In this document: piece by piece, positions 32,459 through 37,967 of the stretch
Position numbering within the stretch: position 1 is the first letter of the stretch
Layout: each line of letters begins with the position of its first letter
NCBI GenBank assembly: GCA_937996655.1
Contig: CALKUK010000027.1
Location: 1 to 38,030, forward strand
Direction of reading: 5' to 3'
Origin: an uncultured Sphingomonadaceae bacterium
Lineage (GTDB): Bacteria; Pseudomonadota; Alphaproteobacteria; Sphingomonadales; Sphingomonadaceae
Length of the DNA: 38,030 nucleotides
Made by a program: the position numbers and the translations under genes
Notes under the pieces: generated by a model
The model's database searches: none
What the model was told of the DNA's origin: nothing
Seen by the model: the letters and a program-made list of their open reading frames with translations, nothing else

Positions 32459-32631
32459 CAGACAACCTCACTGCCAAGTTTGCGGTGTCGCGCCAAATGA
32501 TCAGCAGCAACCGACGCGCCATTGTCCACCAGCATCACGCCAGCATCCTGCAACGCCTTATTCAACCAATGAGGAGGAAAATACACGCCCATGTCAGTCA
32601 GTGCTTTCAAAAGCCGGGCAGCCGCGTCCAT
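32458..32631 (-). CDS. Small protein between terminase and portal (57 aa)
   Basis: The start ATG at 32631 was chosen because GAGGGG lies 7 nt before it and it directly follows the terminase stop; an in-frame start at 32646 lacks a site. The product starts MDAAARLLKALTDMGVYFPP and continues HWLNKALQDAGVMLVDNGAS, mostly helical. Its stop overlaps the portal start (TGATG), so it is probably co-translated. No family recognised; a small head-assembly factor is possible. Confidence 0.65.
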   Translation of the reverse strand: MDAAARLLKALTDMGVYFPPHWLNKALQDAGVMLVDNGASVAADHLARHRKLGSEVV

Positions 32632-32632
32632 A

Positions 32633-33907
32633 TCAGAACCCCTCACTGTTCCCTAGCGCCAGAGCAATACCATACGTCAAAGTATCCAACAAATCATCAT
32701 CCCTGTGATTGCCAACCTGACCCACACGAAAATTCAAAATCTGGCTCAAAAAGTGATTTCGCGTGTGCCCCTTATACGTCACCGTCTTGTCGTAGGCATG
32801 CTGAGACAGCTTCACCATCTTCCGATACAAATATCCCGACACACTTACAGCACGCTCATCTTTGCCAATCGACGTGAGCTTGCTGTCAATCGCCTGGGCA
32901 GGCCACCCACGACGCAAAGACTGCTGAATCAGCACTTGCCCCGTCGACTTGTCCTCAATGTAAACGCCCAAAGAGCCCATCCTGGCGCCCGTCATCTTCG
33001 CCAGATCCTCCAGCCGGTCAAACACGGTCGGAAGCCACGTCTCCAGCAACGCACCCTCAATCTGCGCGATATCCCAATCCATAATCGTCACAGGATGCGG
33101 CGACAGCTTGTCGACGGCATAAAACACCACCGCAGTGCCGTCATTGTCCCGGCCCGTCTTTACAGCCGTGTCCAAAACCGCAAACACCGCATCGCAATGC
33201 ACAGGCGGCTGCACCGGCAAGCCATCAATCAGCATATCCTCCAAAGCAAAGAACTGAACACCCGACCAGTTCACAAACTCAGCCAAATATTCCTGCTTGA
33301 ACACCAACGGCGGGTTCTCGCGCTCCAGCTTCTCCAACTCCTCCCGCGGCAAATACGGGTTCGTGTGCGTCGGAGCATGAAATTCAACAAACCCCAACTC
33401 AGGCTCATTGCATATGCGCCAAAAGAAGTTCTCAGGATCCGTGCCATTGGCATTCGACAACGCCCAGGCACGCCCACCATAATCCAACAACGTCGGCCTG
33501 ATCGCCCGCGTCCATATGTTGAACATGTTGGGCTTCGTAAACGCCGCCTCATCAATGATGACCGTATGATACTTTCTCGACCGGCCAGCACGCTCATCCT
33601 CAAGCGTCCAGAAATCAATACGACCCTTTGTCTTCAGCCTAATAACGCCTTCAACCTTTGAAGACGACTCCTTGGCGGGCAACAGTATATCCGAACAATC
33701 AGTGAATATTTCCGAAATATACTTATACGAAGGCGCAAAATACCCAACGTATTGTCCCTTCATCGCCGCGTCGCACGCCAGCGTAATACCCATCACAGAC
33801 TTGCCCCAGCGACGACCACACCGAATCGCCTTGTATTTGCCGGGCATCTTGAACGCCGAAACCTGCCCCTTGTGCAACGTCGGCAGGAAAACCTCACGCT
33901 CGGCCAC
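32633..33907 (-). CDS. Terminase large subunit (424 aa)
   Basis: The ATPase half shows Walker A at residues 30-37 (CGRRWGKS), Walker B at about 116-120 (VIIDE) and a motif III SNANG at 151-155. The nuclease half shows VFAVLDTAVKTGRDNDGTAV with the first acidic residue, YIEDKSTGQVLIQQ in the middle, and DDDLLDTLTYGIAL near the C-terminus, the usual metal-binding acidic residues. The start codon is GTG at 33907, overlapping the small terminase TAG by one base. It cuts concatemeric DNA and pumps it into proheads together with the small subunit. The length of 424 aa is on the short side but complete in motifs. Confidence 0.95.
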   Translation of the reverse strand: MAEREVFLPTLHKGQVSAFKMPGKYKAIRCGRRWGKSVMGITLACDAAMKGQYVGYFAPSYKYISEIFTDCSDILLPAKESSSKVEGVIRLKTKGRIDFWTLEDERAGRSRKYHTVIIDEAAFTKPNMFNIWTRAIRPTLLDYGGRAWALSNANGTDPENFFWRICNEPELGFVEFHAPTHTNPYLPREELEKLERENPPLVFKQEYLAEFVNWSGVQFFALEDMLIDGLPVQPPVHCDAVFAVLDTAVKTGRDNDGTAVVFYAVDKLSPHPVTIMDWDIAQIEGALLETWLPTVFDRLEDLAKMTGARMGSLGVYIEDKSTGQVLIQQSLRRGWPAQAIDSKLTSIGKDERAVSVSGYLYRKMVKLSQHAYDKTVTYKGHTRNHFLSQILNFRVGQVGNHRDDDLLDTLTYGIALALGNSEGF

Positions 33908-34233
33908 TATTTCTGATCCGGCAAGCCGCCCTTTACCGTGAACGTGGCGTTGCTGTTCGCATCCTTCTCAGCCTCCTTCCACCCGGCACGGTTCTTCAAC
34001 CAGAAAAACGTCGCCGCCGGATGCGCCCCACTCTTTGCCATCGCCAGCAAAGTGTCCGCCACCTCCATCGTGGCATCCATCGTCCCCAACTCCAACTCGC
34101 TTTTGAACTCACGCTTTACCGTTTGCAAACCCAAATTCAAAGAACGAGCGATTTGATCAACCGGAACGCCATAAGCAGCCATCCGCTTCACAACGCGGCG
34201 CTGTTCAGCAGTCGGAGTATAACTTGAGCCCAT
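33907..34233 (-). CDS. Terminase small subunit (108 aa)
   Basis: The start ATG at 34233 has GGAG 10 nt upstream; a longer reading from 34257 has no site. The product starts MGSSYTPTAEQRRVVKRMAA, followed by YGVPVDQIARSLNLGLQTVK, a clear helix-turn-helix (residues ~20-45), then a helical oligomerisation part (MEVADTLLAMAKSGAHPAAT, FFWLKNRAGWKEAEKD). This is the typical build of DNA-recognising small terminases. It overlaps the large subunit by one base. It would bind the packaging start site, perhaps the hairpin just upstream or the gene-poor region to the right. Confidence 0.88.
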   Translation of the reverse strand: MGSSYTPTAEQRRVVKRMAAYGVPVDQIARSLNLGLQTVKREFKSELELGTMDATMEVADTLLAMAKSGAHPAATFFWLKNRAGWKEAEKDANSNATFTVKGGLPDQK

Positions 34234-34264
34234 GAAAACAACGCTCCAATGCGCCAAACATCAA

Positions 34265-34290
34265 TGTAGCGACTTCCCCGAGACGCTACA
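34265..34290 (-). promoter_or_regulatory. Hairpin just upstream of the small terminase gene
   Basis: Arms TGTAGCG and CGCTACA (7 bp, perfect) enclose a 12-nt loop, 32 bp before the terminase start. There is no U-tract. It could act in mRNA regulation or as a terminase recognition element; neither can be decided from sequence. Confidence 0.4.
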
Positions 34291-34393
34291 CCGCCGACGT
34301 GGCAATATCCAACCTCAAAGTCAAGACAAACCACGGCGCCAAGCTGTGCGGTGGGCCTGCAAGAGCGGGGTGCGGCAAGGGAAAGGCCAACTA

Positions 34394-35371
34394 TTAAGCC
34401 TTGCTTAACAGTCGCCCCCACTTGGCGCCACGGAACCACAGGAACCCGTTCTTCCATTCAGCTATTTCCGGCGGCTGCAACGCGCTGTCCTCGTCAAACG
34501 TCAGCACAACAAACCCCGATCGCGCCCGGCTCGGCGCACCCTCATGATACTGAAACTGCGGCCCAGACGGATCCGTCAACGTACCGCACTCAATCCCGTA
34601 TCGCGTGCCACGCAAATCAACGACCGACTTGCAATCAAGCTGATGCGTGTGACCCGTCACCGTCGAAATGCCAGCAAACAACGCATTGTTCCACGCCGCA
34701 TGAACACCCGACCGGAATCGATGCCGCACAGCCACAACCTCATTAATCGTCACCTGCCACGAAAACGACCAGTCCGAAAACCGATCCGTCAGGCTCCCGG
34801 CAAAATCCTGCATCTCAGGCGCATTTGACGCCAAGTAATTATCCACACGGGCGTCGTGATTGCCCATCGTCCAATATCGCTCGCCACCCGTAGGCAACAT
34901 CGCAAGCCACTCACGCACCGCCTGTATCTCCTCCGAAAGAGGCGGCGTATAGCCTGGGCTGCGAGCATGTCGGCTGATCCTGGCGCCATCAATCATGTCG
35001 CCATTCAACACAATGATCGCAGGCTTCAACGCATGCGCCACCTCACAAAACGCCCGCCAGGTTGGCGACGGCGCCCCAGGCCACACATGTGCATCAGATC
35101 CAATCAACACCACGCCAGAATCAAGATGCACATCAATGTTGCGCGGCACATGCCACTTCGCCCGGCTGTATCCCGGATTTTGCGAAAAACTCGGTAAATC
35201 AATGCCCTTCGCCTGCATCGCAGCGCGGCGCTTGTAAAGGCTGCGAACCTCCATATTCAAAATCGCCGCAGCCTTGACCGCACTGCATTCGCCCGCAAAC
35301 CAAGCACTGATTATCTGTTCGTCGCTGTTGCCTTCGCCCGCAGGCGGTCGGTGGGCGGGGCGCCTACTCAT
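34394..35371 (-). CDS. Metallophosphoesterase with possible N-terminal HTH (325 aa)
   Basis: Residues ~15-60 (DEQIISAWFAGECSAVKAAA, LNMEVRSLYKRRAAMQAKGI) look like a helix-turn-helix. The rest is a calcineurin-like phosphoesterase: GSDAHVW (Asp93, His95), LNGDMIDGA (~123-130), WTMGNHDARVD (~168-177) and TVTGHTHQLD (~ residue 255), which supply the two-metal site. The residue order fits the family. Such genes are found upstream of terminase genes in several phages; their substrate is mostly unknown and may be cyclic nucleotides or nucleic acid ends. A GAGGGG site lies 9 nt before the ATG at 35371. It is the first gene of the long minus-strand block. Confidence 0.85.
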   Translation of the reverse strand: MSRRPAHRPPAGEGNSDEQIISAWFAGECSAVKAAAILNMEVRSLYKRRAAMQAKGIDLPSFSQNPGYSRAKWHVPRNIDVHLDSGVVLIGSDAHVWPGAPSPTWRAFCEVAHALKPAIIVLNGDMIDGARISRHARSPGYTPPLSEEIQAVREWLAMLPTGGERYWTMGNHDARVDNYLASNAPEMQDFAGSLTDRFSDWSFSWQVTINEVVAVRHRFRSGVHAAWNNALFAGISTVTGHTHQLDCKSVVDLRGTRYGIECGTLTDPSGPQFQYHEGAPSRARSGFVVLTFDEDSALQPPEIAEWKNGFLWFRGAKWGRLLSKA

Positions 35372-35917
35372 CGAACAAACCCCTCAACCGCCTTTTGCTG
35401 TTCGCCATAAATGCCTCACAACCCAAGTGGATGCCGCCCTGTATCCTAAACCGAACCAAAATGCGAGCATGTCTTAAGAAAGGTTTGCGGCGTTTCCTTT
35501 CCGTAGAAAAATCGTTGGTAAACTTTCAAAAATACCTACCGGCCTTTAGACAGTCCCTGATGGGACCCATTTTCGACAGGGGGTGGGGGGGGTGTCTTTT
35601 TTCTGGCGCCTGTTTGAGGGTGGCGACGGTGCGTGGCGGCGTGGGGCGGCATGCGTTTATGCGATGGCGGTATGCAGTTTGTGAATAGGTCAAAAAATGG
35701 GTTTGTCGCTTTTTGAGGTGGGGTTGGTTAACTTTTCCAAACAGGGGTATTGTCGATTTTTGTCATTGTCGCTCACCCGCACCCCCCTGGTCGGCCGGGG
35801 GCGCGTCGGGCTTAGGATGAGGCGCTAGGCGGGTCTGAGATTGGCTTGGGGTGAATTGCCCCCCCAATTGTGGCGGGCGTCCTGAGGCGAATTTGAGGCC
35901 TTTCTGAGCATGGAAAA

Positions 35918-35954
35918 AACGATGACGTTTTATTGCAGCGTTAGTGTCATCGTT
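35918..35954. repeat. Perfect 9-bp inverted repeat with 19-bp spacer
   Basis: AACGATGAC (35918-35926) and GTCATCGTT (35946-35954). Arm length and spacing would suit a dimeric regulator or a stem in RNA. It lies inside the gene-poor region, about 470 bp before the plus-strand operon. Confidence 0.5.
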
Positions 35955-36154
35955 CTCATGACACAGACTGGGTTGAATGGTGGGATTGATGGGCGTTTTA
36001 GAATGGGCGTTAGGGGGCCTGGAATGGGATTTCTAGGTGCCTCTGGACGTGTGGCGTGTGGGGGGAGTGCTGCGGCGCCTGGGGGCGGCCTGTACGGGGC
36101 AGAATATCGCTTCTGCGGGGTGCGACCAGGCGCGTGGTGTTTTGACCGGTCGAC

Positions 36155-36273
36155 GGCGGTGCCGGTCGCCTGTCGGCGGTGCCGGTCGGCGGTCGCCTGT
36201 CGGCGGTCGCCTGTCGGCGGTCGCCTGTCGGCGGTGCCGGTCGGCGGTCGCCTGTCGGCGGTGCCGGTCGGCG
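36155..36273. repeat. GC-rich tandem array of two interleaved unit types
   Basis: Two units alternate: A = GGCGGTCGCCTGTC (14 bp) and B = GGCGGTGCCGGTC (13 bp). The order is B, a partial A, B, A, A, A, B, A, B, each copy perfect. The change of unit length makes it useless as a coding repeat. Iterons of an origin, a protein-binding array or a packaging site are possible. Confidence 0.85.
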
Positions 36274-36288
36274 AGCTGCCATCCCGCT

Positions 36289-36304
36289 CTCTATATATAT
36301 AGAG
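36289..36304. promoter_or_regulatory. Perfect 16-bp AT-rich palindrome
   Basis: CTCTATATATATAGAG is a perfect palindrome directly after the GC-rich array and is followed by another, GTCGCGAC (36306-36313). It contains TATATAT, a possible -10 or easily melted element, 120 bp before the plus-strand operon. Confidence 0.5.
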
Positions 36305-36346
36305 TGTCGCGACGCGCGTTTTTTTCGCGAATCACGTCGAATCCCT

Positions 36347-36378
36347 ATTGTGATCCGTCGCGAATCGCGATACACAAT
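36347..36378. promoter_or_regulatory. Nested dyad upstream of the plus-strand operon
   Basis: Outer arms ATTGTG (36347-36352) and CACAAT (36373-36378) enclose inner arms TCGCG and CGCGA around AAT. It lies 46 bp before the first gene of the operon, a place where an operator or 5' leader structure would be expected. TCGCGAATC also occurs at 36325-36333. Confidence 0.45.
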
Positions 36379-36423
36379 CACCACGCGCTGCGATCCTGCG
36401 GCGCCAATCGGAGGCCTCGCCCC

Positions 36424-36597
36424 ATGTCTGACATCGTCGCACAATTCGGTTTCGCTATTTTCGCCACATGCACCCTCGGCACGATCGTGACCGCGGTTTT
36501 CGCGGAGGCAGTGTCCATGAAGCGGGTCGGCGGTCTGACGTTCATCCGCGTCGGGCGGCTGTCGCTGTCCTACTGCGTGGTCAAGGGGGGTCGCTGA
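36424..36597 (+). CDS. Small membrane-anchored protein (57 aa)
   Basis: The ATG at 36424 follows a GGAGG site by 9 nt. The product begins MSDIVAQFGFAIFATCTLGT and continues IVTAVFAEAVSMKR; residues ~5-28 are one likely membrane helix, followed by a basic, beta-type tail (VGGLTFIRVGRLSLSYCVVK). It opens the plus-strand operon, and its stop is 1 bp before the next ATG. No family recognised. Small membrane proteins in phage early operons often modify the host envelope, but that is not shown here. Confidence 0.65.
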   Translation: MSDIVAQFGFAIFATCTLGTIVTAVFAEAVSMKRVGGLTFIRVGRLSLSYCVVKGGR

Positions 36598-36598
36598 T

Positions 36599-36772
36599 AT
36601 GCAGAAGCTCCTCACGACCGCGGCGAATCAACTGCAATTGACAGGTACTGTGACGCCCGCTCTTGTCGCGCGGATCAAAAAATATGATGCGAGTCACGGC
36701 ATGTGGAGCTGCCTGGCGACCGCCGAAATGCGCGACACCTGGCAGGCCATGCAAAACCTGGGGTTGATCTGA
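36599..36772 (+). CDS. Small soluble protein (57 aa)
   Basis: The frame starts at the ATG at 36599 (TGATATG junction with the previous gene), with the ribosome site GGGGGG 9 nt upstream. The product begins MQKLLTTAANQLQLTGTVTP and continues ALVARIKKYDASHGMWSCLA, then MRDTWQAMQNLGLI. It is helical with no membrane segment. Its UGA stop lies 2 nt before the first strand of the first hammerhead ribozyme, so ribozyme cleavage would leave this gene with a short structured 3' end. No family recognised. Confidence 0.65.
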   Translation: MQKLLTTAANQLQLTGTVTPALVARIKKYDASHGMWSCLATAEMRDTWQAMQNLGLI

Positions 36773-36774
36773 CA

Positions 36775-36834
36775 GGACGAAACAGCGGCGGACATCCGCC
36801 GTTGTCTACCGGTCACGCCGGTACTGACGAGTCC
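36775..36834 (+). ncRNA. Type II hammerhead ribozyme, copy 1
   Basis: All core parts of a hammerhead with open stem II are present in order. Stem II 5' strand GGAC (36775-36778); core GAAA (36779-36782); stem III of 10 bp (36782-36791 with 36796-36805) around loop ACAT, ending in GUC, the cleavage triplet; stem I UACCGG/CCGGUA (36807-36812, 36818-36823) with loop UCACG; core CUGACGA (36824-36830); stem II 3' strand GUCC (36831-36834), pairing fully with GGAC. Only position 7 differs from the common CUGAUGA, and that position is variable in known hammerheads. Cleavage is expected between 36806 and 36807. Confidence 0.93.
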
Positions 36835-36845
36835 CATCCACATTT

Positions 36846-36863
36846 ATAGAGGCAGTGCCCTAT
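36846..36863 (+). promoter_or_regulatory. Hairpin covering the ribosome site and start codon, copy 1
   Basis: ATAG-A-GGC and GCC-CTAT pair around AGT with one bulged A. The AGAGG ribosome site is in the 5' arm and the first two bases of the ATG at 36862 in the 3' arm, so translation may need melting of the hairpin. It is identical in copy 2. Confidence 0.6.
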
Positions 36864-37011
36864 GACCCGCCGTGAAATCCGTTCTTTGATCCGCGCCGTT
36901 GGTTTCCACCACGCGGAATATTGTTTGCAGCAGGCCGAGTCGCAGGGTGCGTGCCGCGCCGCGCGAGCCGAATACAATTTGTTGTGGTCTAAATCGGCTC
37001 TTTTTTTTTGA
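36862..37011 (+). CDS. Small basic protein flanked by two ribozymes (49 aa)
   Basis: The frame starts at the ATG at 36862, 9 nt after AGAGG, and ends with UGA at 37009-37011. The product starts MTRREIRSLIRAVGFHHAEY and continues CLQQAESQGACRAARAEYNL, then LWSKSALFF; it is mostly helical and basic at the N-terminus. A run of nine T codes for the final Leu-Phe-Phe. It lies between the two hammerhead ribozymes, whose action would place it alone on a 239-nt RNA. No family recognised. Confidence 0.65.
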   Translation: MTRREIRSLIRAVGFHHAEYCLQQAESQGACRAARAEYNLLWSKSALFF

Positions 37012-37013
37012 CA

Positions 37014-37073
37014 GGACGAAACAACGGCGGACATCCGCCATTGTCTACCGGTTGCGCCGGTACTGACGAGTCC
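37014..37073 (+). ncRNA. Type II hammerhead ribozyme, copy 2
   Basis: Same architecture as copy 1: GGAC (37014-37017), GAAA (37018-37021), stem III (37021-37030 with 37035-37044) around ACAT, GUC, stem I UACCGG/CCGGUA (37046-37051, 37057-37062) with loop UUGCG, CUGACGA (37063-37069) and GUCC (37070-37073). Stem III has one C-A mismatch (37025/37040), so it may be slightly weaker. Cleavage is expected between 37045 and 37046. The 95-nt block from the upstream UGA to the next ATG differs from copy 1 at only 5 positions. Confidence 0.92.
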
Positions 37074-37084
37074 CACCCACATTT

Positions 37085-37102
37085 ATAGAGGCAGTGCCCT
37101 AT
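37085..37102 (+). promoter_or_regulatory. Hairpin covering the ribosome site and start codon, copy 2
   Basis: Same sequence and pairing as the hairpin at 36846-36863, now in front of the 232-aa gene starting at 37101. The complete conservation of this part in both copies argues for a function. Confidence 0.6.
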
Positions 37103-37799
37103 GGCGTTCCACATTGTGTTGCAGAGCCGAAACGGCAAAGTTGGGCCCATTCCGGTTTCGACCACCTCGGCCGCGACATGCCCCGACGCGTGCCCGCTCA
37201 AAAAAGCGGGTTGCTACGCCGACGGCGGCCCCCTTGCGATTCACTGGCGCGCGGTCACGGCTGGCACGCGCGGCACGGGATTGGACGAATTCGCGAGCAC
37301 GATTGCGGCGCTGCCCGACGGTCAGCTGTGGCGTCACAATCAGGCGGGCGATCTGCCCGGCACGGGTGATGTTATCGACTCCGCCGCGCTATCTCAAATC
37401 GTGACCGCGAATCACGGCAAGCGGGGATTCACGTACACACACAAGCCGGTTGCTGGCGGTTCCGCCGTCGCACAAGCCAATGCCGACGCAATTGCTGCGG
37501 CGAATCGCGACGGGTTCACGATTAATCTGAGCGCCAACACATTGGCCGAGGCTGACGTTTTGGCGTCGCTGTCAATCGGCCCTGTTGTCGTGGTGCTGGA
37601 TGCCGCCGAGGGTGAGCGCGTCGACACGACAACGCCCGACGGACGCCGCGTGGTGACGTGTCCCGCGACGTATCGCGATAGCGTGTCGTGCGCGACATGC
37701 AAGCTGTGTGCGGTGCGAGATCGTTCCGTTATCGTCGGATTCCCAGCCCATGGCGTGTCGAAGAAAAAAGCCGCGGCCATTGCGCGAGGTGCGGCATGA
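37101..37799 (+). CDS. Cysteine-motif phage protein (232 aa)
   Basis: The product starts MAFHIVLQSRNGKVGPIPVS. Cys27, Cys31 and Cys38 form a C-x3-C-x6-C motif (TCPDACPLKKAGCYADGGP), and Cys187, Cys197, Cys200 and Cys203 a second cluster (SCATCKLC). Between them are LWRHNQAGDLPGTGDVID, KRGFTYTHKP, FTINLSANTLAEADVLASLS and VVVVLDA. The two Cys clusters probably bind a metal or an iron-sulfur cluster together. The pattern resembles a family of uncharacterised phage proteins (perhaps DUF7227, from memory), and the CPxxCP...GCYA start recalls enzymes of the gp37/gp68 type. The reaction is unknown. It follows the second ribozyme and overlaps the next gene as ATGA. Confidence 0.8.
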   Translation: MAFHIVLQSRNGKVGPIPVSTTSAATCPDACPLKKAGCYADGGPLAIHWRAVTAGTRGTGLDEFASTIAALPDGQLWRHNQAGDLPGTGDVIDSAALSQIVTANHGKRGFTYTHKPVAGGSAVAQANADAIAAANRDGFTINLSANTLAEADVLASLSIGPVVVVLDAAEGERVDTTTPDGRRVVTCPATYRDSVSCATCKLCAVRDRSVIVGFPAHGVSKKKAAAIARGAA

Positions 37800-37921
37800 T
37801 ATCGTTTTCACAATATTTGCATACCACGCTAGGCGAGTATGGCGTCATGGCGTGGTGTTTGTTTGTCTGCGCCGCGGGGTGCGGTGTTTTGCGTCTGATC
37901 GAGCGAGTCGCGAATCGCTGA
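37796..37921 (+). CDS. Small membrane protein (41 aa)
   Basis: A 41-codon frame from the ATG at 37796, overlapping the upstream stop as ATGA, to TGA at 37921. The product starts MISFSQYLHTTLGEYGVMAW and continues CLFVCAAGCGVLRLIERVAN; residues ~16-34 form a likely single membrane helix with three Cys. It is the last gene before the terminator. No family recognised; being translationally coupled to the Cys-motif gene suggests a joint role. Confidence 0.6.
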   Translation: MISFSQYLHTTLGEYGVMAWCLFVCAAGCGVLRLIERVANR

Positions 37922-37926
37922 CAATG

Positions 37927-37963
37927 GAAAGGTCCCGGCAATAGTCGGGGCCTTTCTATTTTC
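37927..37963 (+). terminator. Rho-independent terminator of the plus-strand operon
   Basis: GAAAGG (37927-37932) pairs with CCTTTC (37951-37956), with further GC pairs CCCG/CGGG inside and a short AT-rich loop, followed by TATTTT. It lies 5 bp after the stop of the last gene of the operon. Confidence 0.85.
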
Positions 37964-37967
37964 AACG

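Larger units (their letters stand above)
35372..36423. other. Gene-poor region between the two transcription units, with G-runs and hairpins
   Basis: No convincing gene was found in these 1052 bp. The region holds: a GTCCC/GGGAC hairpin (35553-35566); a GACA-G5-T-G8-TGTC-T6 element (35575-35602) able to form a G-quadruplex; two TTGTCG.TTTTTG repeats (35703-35715 and 35750-35762); a GC-rich hairpin (35778-35805); a TTGGGG/CCCCAA hairpin (35846-35867); a 9-bp inverted repeat; a tandem array; a palindrome; and a nested dyad, the last four listed separately. It probably carries divergent promoters and perhaps the packaging site or an origin. A short minus-strand frame that ends MANSKRRLRGLFDE just before 35371 may be a gene remnant. 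Confidence 0.6.

Noticed and set aside
35553..35578. Possible third hammerhead core (CTGATGG followed by TTTTCGAC)
   Set aside because: The core needs CUGANGA and a GAAA; here A9 is missing and no GAAA or GUC triplet is placed to pair.
35395..35688. A 97-codon plus-strand frame near the start of the gene-poor region
   Set aside because: No ribosome site, no recognised pattern, and it crosses the G-run element; left as non-coding.
35910..36302. A 130-codon plus-strand frame over the tandem array
   Set aside because: It starts without a ribosome site and its C-terminal half is only the translated GC-rich repeat, whose 13/14-bp units do not keep a frame.
36010..36615. A 201-codon minus-strand frame over the same region
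   Set aside because: It reads through the repeat array and opposite the first gene of the plus-strand operon, which has a good ribosome site and tight coupling to the next gene.
36770..37103. The duplicated 95-nt blocks as a CRISPR-like or simple insertion repeat
   Set aside because: Only two copies, spaced by a gene, with differences that mostly spare paired positions; the ribozyme explains the structure fully.
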